Origin: Anthostomella pinea
Taxonomy: Eukaryota > Ascomycota > Sordariomycetes > Xylariales > Xylariaceae
Reading direction: 5' to 3'
Length of the DNA: 64,000 bases
Assembly (NCBI GenBank): GCA_963556695.1
Contig: CAUWAG010000003.1
Location: forward strand, 7,068,001 to 7,132,000
Position numbers and translations under genes: made by a program. The notes under the pieces are model-generated. The model was not told the DNA's origin. It ran no database searches and saw only the letters and a program-made list of their open reading frames with translations. Shown here piece by piece: positions 10,963-22,813 of this stretch (positions are counted from its first letter, which is position 1; every line of letters begins with the position of its first letter).

Positions 10963-13900
10963 GCTACCTTCGGTGATTTCGACATCAGAGGGATCTGATA
11001 CATGGCGATAGGAGAACGGAGGCCGCAACGATGCGATACTGGTTCAGAGGCCCTCCTAGGGCAGCTGCTCGGCGCGATTAGGGATGGCTCGAAAAGGGGG
11101 CGGCGGCCGACCCACCTGGAGGTTATTGCAGACACCGTGTATTTCTACTGCACAGGATAGAGGCTGGGCATAAGTATGAAGATGAATAGACTCATACTCA
11201 TACTGAACTGCCATCTGACGCTGCTATGACGTTTGTGCAAGTCCTCAATATCGCGGGGAAGGCTGAGACGACCCAGTCTGGACATCGCTTCTGGCGCCGC
11301 CTTGGTCTGTGAGATCTGCAGGCCTTGACAATCATACCTGCTGTTGCGAAATGGTCATTGCCAAGCTTAAGATATACAACGAACGTCAAATCGCTTGCGC
11401 CGAGTTTCGCAAATGGCGCAGTACGGAGGAACGGACGCCGGCCGTGCAGCTCGGCGCAATAGGTACAACAAGCCAGGAAGACTGAACGGTGTCGACTCAT
11501 CTGGGCATTCAAACATGATCACAGTAGATCTCGCGGCGGTTCAACAGAGCGACAAGTTTCGGGCCTGATTGGTAAGATACCCCACGTAGAAACGAAGCTG
11601 TATGTAAACACGCGTGAAAAAAAGCCCAGATGGGGAGCCCCAAGCTCTTTCCACATCTGGAAGGGCTACGCTGCCATCGCCAGAACGAGGTAGCATTGCC
11701 GATACCTACGTCAGAAGCGAGGCAATAGGCACGGTAGCAGAGCTGCAGTGCAGCAGCGTCTCGAACCGGATTTCCAACGCAGCCAACCGCAGATCCTCAG
11801 TCGTTGCTCGACGAAACGGAAGCGGAAATCCCCCACCCCCAACAAACCGGGACCCGGTTCCCATGGCGTTTTCGAACGCTGGTCACATGCCCTGGACCCC
11901 CGACACGCACATCGACAACGTCTGTCCTCTTCATCGAGGGTAAAGTACCTCGCAATGGAAGGCTACCTACCCTAGATCCCCCAGATGGCGCAAGCCGGAG
12001 CGGTGTGCGATGGCTGCAGAAACATTGGTTCCGTGCTTCCGCATGCACCTGCCTGTGTGAGGCGGTGATGGGAGATGGGTAGAGAGATTTAATGGCAGGA
12101 AGAGGAACGAGGGCTGATGCCGATGGAGGTCAGATGCGACGCCGTGACCTCGCGCAGCTGAGATGCCTGTACATGTTATGCCGCTGCTGCTGCTACCGGT
12201 GCATTCAATACGACAGTGGGAGCTTGAGGGCAGTAGAGATGGAGACTCCTTTCATCACTCAGCCTCACAGAGTGCCCGAGGTAAGAGATGTCAACATTCC
12301 CAACCCGAAAATGTAGTCTGATCCTTTGAATAAAGAGATAAAACCAGAGTCAGACAGATCTGCACGGGCTCGACGATCTGGAAACAAGGTGAACATCAAC
12401 AGCCGAGATGGCGGCTCTTTACCCAGGCTGTGCCCAGCGTTGGATCTGCAGGTTAGAAATACCAAGACCGTCAGCTCGGGTATTGGACGGCTTGCTGCAT
12501 GAAGCGGGAGCTTGGCGACAGGCACACATCACGAACAAAAAAAGCCTCTTCACTGCCGTCAGAGAGTTCTACTGGTGAGGGATTAATACCGCAATCTTGG
12601 TATTGATGCGTCGGCGATATCTGATCACCAAGATAAGGCATGATGGAAGCAAACATCGCCTACCTGCATCATCATGCTGCATGGACTGTGGAAGAGATGA
12701 TAGATCTCACTGACTGGTGCGAAGCGACCCCAGTTTGCTGGGATTGGGAAGAGCGTGGACCTCCCCTTTCCCCGCGTGACATTTTTATTAATATCTCACG
12801 GGTGAGATCCCAGATCCGTTTGCCGAGAGCCACCTAGGTGTGTGGAAGGAATGGGAATCGTACAGCCTGGAGGAAGATATGGATGCATCCTCGACCCAGC
12901 AAACCCCAGGCTCTCTTCGAACACCTCACCCAAAGTTGTGGAGAGGAGGATTGAAGAAGGCTTCAATGCCAACTTCTTGTTCCAATACCAAGAGCTCGGC
13001 GATATCTTTCGTTGTTTTCTGTTTCGTCGAGACGGCGAGCATAGCGGCGGGTCGCCGGACAGACGGAGACGCCTATTGAAGAGAGTTGAAGGGAGAAGCT
13101 GGTCTACCCGACTCAGGTTGTGATTGGTCCAAGAGTCAATGCAGACTTGCAGGGCACTGATGCAGTGATGCTAGCTACCCCGCCAACCTGGATGTCTCAC
13201 AGCTGCGTCAAGCTCTGGGTGTTTGGCTCAAGAAGGCTTCCAGTATCTCGGCAGGCAGCCCAGCGCTGAGCGGTCCTGGTTGACATTTGCCGCCCCCACT
13301 GTGACGGTGCAACCCTCATTCGCAGCTGGGGGGAGCCGCTGGACGCACATGCTGCTGCGGACTTGCAGATATGCACATTGGAAGTAATGGCTCAAGTGGG
13401 CTGGCCACCTGGACTGACGGGACAATTCACAGCGGAATAAGCAGCCACGTGCTTATGCGACAAACTATCTCGACAGCTTGCTGAGAAACACGGAAGCTTC
13501 AAGTGAAGTCGACAAGTTTGTGTGTGCGCTCAAGCTGCGGGAATATGACAGCTGAAGCTTCAGTTGCCATGTTCCCACCCCACCAACTCCGAAGCACACC
13601 CGGCACACGCTACGCTACGTAATGAGGTAAGGTCTTGAAGCTCCAAAATTAGCCGTTCGAGATTCGAACATCTCGGCTGCTTGGCTGAGCACAACGATGT
13701 ACGCGTGTGCGTCTAGTCTCGTTCAAGAAAAGCAGTCCTGACTCGTCGTCCAGTATTTGCGCAACAAAGTGACGAAAGTGCCATCTTGAGCCCCAAACCT
13801 AGGTAGGTAGGCTGCGAGGTGATGTAGACCGTAGCTGGCAGTGGTTGCCATTTCCTGCGAGCTCGGACTGAGCTCGGGAAAGCTCCATCTTTATACATAG

Positions 13901-14910
13901 GTAGTCCTCAAAAAGACGCAAGTGTGTCTGGTACTTTCGAGGGAAGCCTTGGTCTGTTTCGCCAATGCAAACAGCCAAGAGCATCACAGCTACCATGGGC
14001 GCCTGGACACTGTCATGAACCACGAAAGGACACGATATGACATAGATGTATCTTTAGAAGGTAGGACACAGCAGATAGCTACCTCGTCTCGTACATGTGT
14101 CAAGCTTGGCAGGGATGAGACGAGTTGATCCTTCTTGGGAATTGGGATGCGAGAGATAAAGTTACAGACAACAATCCCCTCAAAGTGATCCCCGACTGCG
14201 TCTATGCCGTCTACATAAGATCTGACACTGCCGCCTGACTGGTCTTGAACTCACTTTCAACCTTTCGCCGTCCCTGCCTATCTCATATCTTACCTGACTA
14301 GTGACTACCGACTAAAACCTCGACGCAAGTGGAAAGAGCGCTTTGAAGCATAGCCCCTCTGCTAGGTTTCTTCTCCCCTCCCTCGGCTCGTGCTCGTCCA
14401 GTCACCCAGCAGCGCATACCTGCATTCTATCTCTGCACCTCATCCTGTTGCGTACTACCGCCTTGTCGACGCGGGCAGCCTATCACCAAACGCACACAAC
14501 ATCGCTATACCCTTACCTTTCGACCCGCCTGTGTCTCTTGCTAAACCCTCTCAACCCGCCGCCATTGTATCTCCATCACATCTATAGCTCCGTCTGAGTT
14601 GTCCCGGACCCCCACCTCGGACGAGACGAGCAGACAAGCAGACAGACTAGCAGCCAGCCCAGACTCGGAGCTTGCGGCTTGGACTAGCTTCCAACGTCAG
14701 CTTGGCTTTGGTTGAACCACACAGAGCGACAGCACACAGAGCCGGACCCAGATAACCAACCAAACCCCACCACAGCCGTAACCGCGCCGGACGTCGAGCT
14801 CTCAGGGATCCCACGGTCTCTCTTCTACGTCAGTCACACCGGGGAGCAATTCCTCTCGGCTTCCCATCTCTCTCTTGTTCCCACACGGCAAGCGAGAAAT
14901 CACGGCAGAC
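10963..14910. other. Long intergenic region without a recognised gene; 3' part is the PYC leader
   Basis: Nearly 4 kb between MPC1 and pyruvate carboxylase. Short frames exist on both strands, but none shows a domain or a believable exon series. The last ~650 bases (about 14230-14900) are pyrimidine-rich and poor in ATG, as expected for a fungal promoter plus 5' UTR of a highly expressed gene. A palindromic T-arm-like word near 13660 was checked and is not part of a tRNA. Confidence 0.5.
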
Positions 14911-17900
14911 ATGTCGAACATGAAGGACATCGAGGACATCCGCGCGACGGCGGCGACGAACGGCGACAATGAAGAGGTCGTCGAGCTCGTCGAAGAGGGC
15001 ACCAAGGAGGCCAGGACTGCCCACCACATTCGCGCAAACAGCTCCATCATGCACTTGAACAAGATTCTGGGTGAGTCTTCTCCCTAAGTCACAATCTCTT
15101 CTATTCACTCTTGCTATCCCGACTACGTTGAGATTTTGATGTGAAACGACTTGCTGACCGCTCTTCTTTGTCTCTAGTGGCCAACAGAGGTGAAATTCGT
15201 AAGTAACACCGCATCGAGCACAGCTTGGCAACCTCCGAGTCACTATGCTAACAGTCGCGCAGCTATTCGTGTAAGCACCCATCCACCCTTTGCAACGAGA
15301 ACCCCAATGTCTCGAGAACTGCTTATGCCTAATGCTCTTGTGTGACCACAGATCTTCAGAACAGTAAGTTTATGGCTCAGTCGCGCTCCGCAGGGATCAC
15401 GGAGCTAACTTGGCGGTCAGGCCCACGAATTGTCTTTACACACCGTCGCAGTCTTCAGGTAAGTGAATCCCGAGCTGTGTCACGACAAATGCACTGATGC
15501 TAATCTGATTAGCTATGAGGACCGTCTCAGCATGCATCGGCAGAGTACGCGCAATCTCCAGCTTCCAGCGAGGGCATTGTTCGATCGCTAACATATACTT
15601 ACAGAGGCCGACGAGGCCTACGTCATCGGCAAGCGAGGCCAGTACACACCGGTCGGAGCGTACCTTGCAGGCGACGAGATCATCAAGATTGCCTTGGAAC
15701 ATGGCGTTCAAATGATCCATCCAGGTGATACCCAATCTGTTCCCGACATCCGATCTCTGAAAGCTAATTCAATACTTCAGGATACGGTTTCCTGTCAGAG
15801 AATGCCGGATTCGCGCGGAACGTTGAGAAGGCCGGCCTGATTGTGAGTGTTTCAATGCATGTTGTTACCACTTTGCCTGGCAACGCCAACCAACGCACTG
15901 ACTTGCACAGTTCGTCGGCCCTTCTCCCGATATCATCGATGCCCTCGGTGACAAAGTCTCCGCCCGAACACTTGCCATTGCTGCAAAGGTCCCAGTCGTG
16001 CCTGGAACCGAGGGCGCAGTCGCCAAATTCGAGGAGGTTAAGAAGTTCACCGATGAATACGGATTCCCCATCATTATCAAGGCCGCTTACGGTGGTGGTG
16101 GCCGAGGCATGAGAGTGGTGCGCGAACAGTCAAGCCTCCAGGAATCTTTCGAGCGAGCGACCTCGGAGGCGAAGACGGCTTTCGGCAACGGGACAGTCTT
16201 TGTCGAGCGATTCTTGGACAAGCCGAAGCACATCGAGGTCCAGCTTCTAGGTGATAACCACGGGAACATTGTCCACCTGTACGAGCGTGATTGCTCGGTT
16301 CAACGGAGACACCAAAAGGTGGTCGAGATTGCACCAGCCAAGGACCTCCCTGCAGAAACCCGAGATGCCATCTTGGCCGACGCAGTCAAGCTGGCCAAAT
16401 CCGTCAACTACCGAAACGCAGGTACCGCGGAGTTCTTGGTGGACCAACAAAACCGATACTACTTCATCGAGATCAACCCGCGTATCCAGGTCGAGCACAC
16501 CATCACCGAGGAAATCACCGGCATTGATATTGTGGCCGCGCAGATTCAAATCGCCGCGGGCGCATCCCTGCAACAGCTCGGTCTGACGCAGGACAGGATC
16601 TCCACGCGAGGTTTCGCGATCCAATGCCGAATTACCACCGAGGACCCTGCCAAACAGTTCCAGCCTGACACTGGCAAGATCGAGGTTTACAGGTCCGCCG
16701 GCGGCAACGGAGTCCGTCTCGATGGTGGCAATGGGTTCGCCGGTGCCGTCATCACTCGTAAGTACACCATTTTCGCTTCCTCGTGTTGTCTCCTTTCCAA
16801 TCTCTCTATTCCCATCCTCGCCTTTGGGTACAGTTGACAGTGGTATAATCACCGGAATGTCGTCTATTCCACGCATTGCCTTGGGCGTAATAATCACCGA
16901 GATGGTGCTTATTCCACTTGGATCAACTTCTTCGCTTGCCCTTTGATGCCTTGAACTCTTTCTTGCTTGAAGCCAGACTGACTGGTTTTGTCTCCAGCGC
17001 ACTACGATTCCATGCTGGTCAAATGTAGTTGCTCAGGCAGCACTTACGAGATCGCGCGCCGCAAGGTCCTCCGAGCTCTTATCGAGTTCCGAATCCGCGG
17101 CGTGAAGACCAACATTCCCTTCCTGGCCTCCCTGCTCACCCACCCGGTCTTCATTGATGGGAACTGTTGGACCACCTTTATCGACGACACACCTAGCTTG
17201 TTTGATCTCGTGGGTGGCCAGAATCGTGCTCAGAAGCTCTTGTCGTACCTGGGCGACATCGCCGTCAACGGAAGCAGCATCGCCGGCCAGATTGGTGAGC
17301 CCAAGTTTAAGGGTGAAATCATTCTGCCCGAGCTCCTCAATGATGACGGCTCCAAGCTTGATGTCTCCCAGTCGTGCAAGACGGGATGGAGACAGCTACT
17401 TCTCGACCAAGGGCCTAAGGCATTTGCCAAGGCGGTTCGTCAGTACAAGGGGTGCCTTCTCATGGACACAACCTGGCGTGACGCTCATCAATCATTACTG
17501 GCCACTCGTGTCCGCACAATTGACCTGCTTGGCATAGCGAAGGAAACCAGCCATGGTCTGAGTAACCTGTACAGTCTCGAGTGCTGGGGTGGCGCCACTT
17601 TCGACGTCGCCATGCGCTTTCTCTACGAAGACCCTTGGGACCGACTCCGCAAGATGCGAAAGGCCATTCCCAACATTCCATTCCAGATGCTTCTGAGAGG
17701 AGCAAACGGTGTAGCATATGCCTCGCTTCCTGACAATGCTATCTTCCACTTTGTGGAACAGGCCAAGAAGAACGGCGTCGATATTTTCCGAGTTTTCGAC
17801 GCTCTGAACGACATCGATCAGCTCGAGGTCGGCATCAAGGCTGTTCAGAAGGCCGGTGGTGTAGCTGAGGGTACCGTGTGTATAAGTGGCGACATGCTAA

Positions 17901-19356
17901 ACCCGAAGAAGAAGTACAACCTCGAATACTATATGGATCTCGTTGGAAAGCTGGTTGCCTTGGACATTGACGTACTGGGAGTCAAAGATATGGCCGGAGT
18001 CCTCAAGCCCCACGCTGCCACGCTGCTCATCGGTTCCATCCGAAGGAAGTACCCGGACCTCCCAATCCATGTCCACACTCACGATTCCGCCGGCACTGGT
18101 GTTGCCTCCATGGTTGCTTGTGCTAAGGCTGGCGCCGATGCTGTAGACGCCGCCACTGACAGTCTGTCCGGCATGACCTCTCAACCCAGCATCAACGCCA
18201 TTCTTGCATCGCTAGAGGGCAGTGACTTGGACCCCGGACTGAACCCGAAGCATGTGCGCGCCTTGGACAGTTACTGGTCTCAGCTCCGACTCCTCTACTC
18301 GCCTTTCGAGGCCCACCTTCCTGGACCCGACCCTGAAGTTTACGAGCACGAGATTCCTGGCGGTCAGCTCACCAACATGATGTTCCAGGCCCAACAACTC
18401 GGCCTTGGCTCGCAATGGGCCGAGACGAAGAAGGCCTATGAACACGCCAACGACCTGCTCGGCGACATTGTCAAGGTCACACCTACTTCCAAAGTAGTCG
18501 GAGATTTGGCGCAGTTTATGGTGTCCAACAAGCTCTCCCCTGAAGACGTGGTTGATCGTGCTCAGGAGCTTGACTTCCCTGGCTCAGTTTATGAGTTCCT
18601 CGAGGGAATGATGGGTCAACCGTACGGTGGTTTCCCCGAGCCTCTGCGGTCGAAGGCGCTGCGAAACCGCCGCAAGTTCGACAAGCGACCAGGCCTATAC
18701 CTCGACCCTGTCGACTTCAAGAAGGCGCGCTCAGAGCTCACCGAGAAATGGAACCAAGTTACTGAATGCGATATCGCATCGCATCTCATGTATCCCAAGG
18801 TCTTCGACGACTACAAGAAGTTCATCCAGAAGTTCGGCGATCTGTCAGTTCTACCCACTCGATATTTCCTCTCAGCGCCTCAGATTGGCGAGGAGTTCCA
18901 CGTCGAGCTGGAAAAGGGCAAGATCCTGATCCTGAAGCTGCTTGCGGTTGGCCCTCTGTCTGAGAACACTGGACAGCGAGAGGTGTTCTACGAAATGAAC
19001 GGCGAAGTCCGTCAAGTCACCGTTGACGATAAGAAAGCCAGCGTGGAGAACGTCAGCCGGCCAAAGGTCGACCCTGGTGACTCAAGCCAGGTCGGCGCTC
19101 CGATGGCTGGTGTGCTGGTTGAGCTGAGAGTTCACGAGGGCTCTGAAGTCAAGAAGGGTGACCCAGTTGCTGTGCTCAGTGCCATGAAGATGGTAAGTTG
19201 CTTCTTATTTGCTTTAAAGGGGACGACAGATGAAGCTAACAATAATAGGAAATGGTCATTTCCGCCCCTCACAACGGGAAGGTCGCCAGTCTCCAAGTCA
19301 AGGAGGGAGATTCCGTCGACGGTTCGGACTTGGTGTGCAAGATTACCAAGGCTTAG
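14911..19356 (+). CDS. pyc: Pyruvate carboxylase
   Basis: Eleven exons, join(14911..15070,15178..15198,15263..15270,15352..15363,15421..15458,15513..15544,15605..15724,15781..15842,15911..16757,16998..19192,19249..19356), encode 1200 residues, the family length. Order: biotin carboxylase with ATP-grasp loop ([13 protein letters not shown]) and [18 protein letters not shown]; carboxyltransferase ([20 protein letters not shown], metal site [11 protein letters not shown]); biotinyl domain with AMKMEMV, the biotinylated Lys being about residue 1164. It makes oxaloacetate from pyruvate and bicarbonate with ATP. The acidic N-terminus lacks a targeting look, so the enzyme is probably cytosolic, as in Aspergillus. 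Several 5' exons are tiny (21, 8 and 12 nt). Intron 9 (16758-16997) is enlarged by a repeat. Confidence 0.97.
16838..16924. repeat. Two tandem copies of a short dispersed repeat inside PYC intron 9
   Basis: Two related units, TATAATCACCG...CTATTCCAC (about 16844) and AATAATCACCG...CTTATTCCAC (about 16890), sit 46 bp apart inside the 240-bp intron; PYC's other introns are about 55-155 bp. The second unit closely resembles the end of the AT-rich block at 42510-42542 (TGGAATAATCACC...TGCTTATCCCAC). This looks like a small mobile-element-derived repeat tolerated in an intron. Confidence 0.6.
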
Positions 19357-20862
19357 AAGATTCATCTTCTCGAAGGGGCTGAGCTTTGAAATTATGTCAA
19401 CAACACAGAGCCGTGGTTATGGTTACTCGGGAGCTTGGGCTGGTTCGCACTCGGGTGAGCGATAGAATGCTCAGGGTAAAGGAGCTCCGTTGGCCATGAT
19501 TATGCTTTATCCCTCAGTTTAACTACGTAAAATTCCTACGAAATATTCTCATAAATACTACTTGTTCTTCAACCAGGTTCAGACAGTCACCCCTCATAAG
19601 TCTCCGTTCGGCACGCCTCTGTTTACCTTTTAACATTAATGCAATATTCGTATAAATGGGATAAGCACCCTAGAATAAGCAGGTTTACCAATCAAGCATG
19701 TTTGATGCTTATTCCAGAGTGCTTATTTAATTTTTAGTCCATACACTTTTCGTTTGCTGGACGAGGGGTGTACGGAGACTTTTGAAGGTTCAGTGTACCA
19801 TTCAAGTGGTCGGCGAGTGATAATATGTCTTCCTATTAACTTCACACAGGAAACCGGTGTCAACCTCGTTCGTAACCAAAGCGCGGCAATTCAGTAGTCA
19901 TTATAGTCGATTGCCTCCCACGTACGCGTCCACACGGTGACTTTAATACCACGCCTCGTGGTCCCACTACCGGGCGGTTGCTACGAAAACGATTTACATA
20001 GCCGAGAGGTTTACTGACATGCTCTGGCGATTTATAATATAGAAAACGCCCTGCACACACTACGTTCGCTCCCCCTTTACCACTTGCAACTACAATCTAG
20101 GTATACCACACACATATTTTCCAACGCGTTCCTCATGAAGTCGAAGCTGCGTTTATATCTGTAATCAAGCAGTCTTTTTTCACAGTAAGCATCAAAGCCC
20201 GCTACGAGGTGGATATGGTTGAAATATATTCAGAAACGGCACCCGATAATACGGGTACAGCCGATCGATTGGGCAATCATATCTTGCTGGGCCTGGCCCT
20301 TGGGGCGTGTCTTGGGGGTTTGGTGTTCTATGCGTCGCTTCGTATATTGCGGTATTGTGGCGACGTTTATCGGACGTTTGGGGGTGTTGGGGAGATTGGT
20401 GGGATTGGTGGGATTGGGGGACCGGGGTTGTTGCCGCTGCCTTGAGAAGTAGGAAGATGGGAGCTGGTGAGCCGGCGGAAAAACGAGAGCCTTGGGTTCG
20501 ATTTGACTGTAGAATATTGGGGGATCCTGGCTGGTGAACGAGTAGAAGCGTTGACTAACTTGCCGAGGTATATGATCGTCGGTTAAAAGAGACGTTCTGG
20601 TTCCTTGAAGTTGCAGCGTTACACAACACAGAAGGGCGCCGCGTTTCTGATAGCTGGCCGTCGATATGTAATATTTTAGGTAGCTTGGGAAAGTATCATT
20701 AAATCTGGTCTGCACGAGCAGCAGGCTCGTTAGGGCGATTCCTTGATATAGTGTGATGTCAAATAGTGCCTAGGTCGTTCATTTGGCTGATAATCGTGTA
20801 TTCAGTGCTGGGTCCTTCACCTTGCCCAAAATACGCCATGATACTGATACCCTGCTGTTCAG
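19357..20862. other. PYC 3' region and gene-free DNA with a palindromic repeat
   Basis: No gene is supported. Bases 19655-19725 contain a copy of the dispersed repeat (listed separately). Frames at 20209-20452 (plus) and 20230-20715 (minus) overlap each other and have GGIGG / NPTN low complexity, so neither is accepted. Confidence 0.5.
19655..19727. repeat. Imperfect inverted repeat, dispersed-repeat copy 3' of PYC
   Basis: GGATAAGCACCCTAGAATAA on the left pairs, imperfectly, with ATGCTTATTCCAGAGTGCTT on the right around a spacer of about 20 bases. The words ATAAGCA and TGCTTATTCCA recur at the PYC intron repeat and at both ends of the AT-rich block at 39.4 and 42.5 kb. Confidence 0.6.
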
Positions 20863-21054
20863 ATGCCGGATTGCATGGATTGCGATGGTGATGGGAAGGC
20901 GAAAGAGAATTGCGGCGAGTGCATTGCTGGGTGGAAGATTGTGGACGATAAGGTCGTAGACTGTACTGAGGCCGGCTGCGTGAAGGGACAAAAAGAAACC
21001 CGGGGGCCGTGCAACACATGCGGCGGGGACGGCAAGGGAAAGTCTTCCGACTAA
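20863..21054 (+). CDS. Tiny Cys-rich protein resembling a free DnaJ-type zinc finger
   Basis: A 63-residue frame, MPDCMDCDGDGKAKENCGEC at the start, has four Cys pairs or near-pairs: CMDCDGDG, CGECIAGW, CTEAGCVKG and CNTCGGDG. These resemble the CxxCxGxG repeats of the DnaJ/Hsp40 cysteine-rich domain, which binds two zinc ions. No J domain or C-terminal substrate domain is present, and the frame has its own start and stop, so this is a stand-alone domain if real. Comparable small bacterial and fungal proteins exist as unannotated ORFs. No intron is needed. Expression is not evident from sequence; the regular spacing argues against chance. Confidence 0.55.
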   Translation: MPDCMDCDGDGKAKENCGECIAGWKIVDDKVVDCTEAGCVKGQKETRGPCNTCGGDGKGKSSD

Positions 21055-22813
21055 TGAACAACAAGGCGATTCCGGGCGTCAACCTAAGACAAGACCGCGT
21101 GTTCCGTCCTGGATCACATGGTTTATGTTGATGGTTGTCACCCAACTTGGATGGCAATCTCCTCGACGATAGGATATTTGGGTTTCTTTTGTCTGGTGTT
21201 CGGTTGGATTGCACGGCTCGGCAGGGGAATCTGGGTGTTACTTGCTTTTTTCTTGTTTTCTTGGCGCTTTCTATATCAAGAGGTACTCTCCCCTCTTTCA
21301 CCTTCGTTTGGTTGTTAGTTGTTATCTTGCTTTTCCAGTTAAAATCAACATTCACTACTTCCTCGTGACTGAGGGGAGTACGGAACCGTTCGACCCTGAT
21401 AACGAGAGTCTATTCAAGATTACTGCTAGAGAGTGAACAAGACCAGAAAACCACGACTGTCACCCAACCTTCAAGACCTCAGGCCTTAGTAGGAGATCCC
21501 AAACCGCCCCCCATGAAAATCAACCACCAAAGTCCGCAGAGTCTGCACCGCACATCCGGTCTTCGGTTGCCCCTGACCTTTCAGCATACAGACAAGGCCA
21601 GATATAACAAATTCGTGGCGGGATAAGCAGCAATCAAACGATTGCCCCACCTAATTACCCATGAAGGTGATCATACGACATCTAATCAGTCCAATCTCTA
21701 GTGGCCACCGCAATGCGTGGCGCCAACAGCAATGATGAGTTCCCAAACTGCCTTATGTACGTACCTACCGGCCTGTCGACTAGCACTGAAGCCTACATGT
21801 ATCCAGATACGTATCTACCACACCACGAGCACAGTGCCCACGATCCCTAGGGTCTGCGTGGTGCAATCCCAAGAAGCGTTCGAGGCCAGCGGTCACCGAC
21901 CACAGGCCGAGGTCACCGCGACCTGGATCCGGCGCTGGCGGCAGGCAGTTGATGGAGTACACGTGATGGATGAGATCCAGCCTCGTCGAAGGATGGGGTT
22001 CTGCAGAGGCATGGTGGGAATATGTGTAAGCCAGGGTGCAATGAGTCGACGGACGTTCAATAAGCCAGAGCTGCATAATCGGCCGTCATTTGGCAGACGC
22101 CGTGCTGTTGTTGGTTGTGTCAAACGTCTATGTTGATACAGGCGTCGGTGTCGTAGCGCTCATGGGACAACATGGCCTTGGGCGACCCAACGATCCCAAC
22201 GATCAGCCATTACCTAAGACAAAGGTTAGGAGACAGAACTTCCCCTGGATAGACAAGGTTTTGGCCATCACGGGTCAAACGGCGGGCAGGCATCCATCCC
22301 CGAATAATAATTGCAGTCATCATTACGCGACGGTGAATCTCAACTGTCGCGGCAATCACGTATCAGCAGCGACAAAAACGCATAAAATAGGAGGCAATTC
22401 CTAATGTACTATCATACAAATACAACCGGTTGTGATCTCGTGACGACATATCAAGAGGTATTAGAGATCATCAAAGTATCAAGCGTCTCCGGGGTGCTGA
22501 ATTCAGTCCAATTCTCCGATCAAGAGAACCTAGAACCCCCCGATTCTTGCGCCAATGCCAAGATCCTCCGGACGAAGATACATCATCTCCAAATCTACCA
22601 TCAAGTTTTTAGAGAACTCTGAATCTTCTCTGCGCCGGTGAATGCACCTCGACCACGCGATGCACGGGATTCGGCACCAGTGGGTGCGTGGCCGGTGCGA
22701 GGTTTGAGGATGGGGTAGTTATGTTGATAAGGTGGCATATGTGCCATCTTGGTACCTGGCGGTGCAGTACCCTGCACCGTTACGGGCATCAACACAACGG
22801 GGTGCGGCATCAC
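21055..22813. other. Intergenic, no gene recognised
   Basis: About 1.75 kb between the zinc-finger-like frame and the clathrin gene's 3' end. A 139-codon plus frame at 21717-22136 has no domain content. Nothing else seen. Confidence 0.45.

Noticed and set aside
13650..13690. Palindromic GTTCGAATC word resembling a tRNA T-arm
   Set aside because: No matching acceptor or D-arm at the right distance on either strand.
20230..20715. 161-codon minus frame and overlapping plus frames
   Set aside because: Low-complexity NPTN / GGIGG from a simple-sequence patch, no conserved feature.
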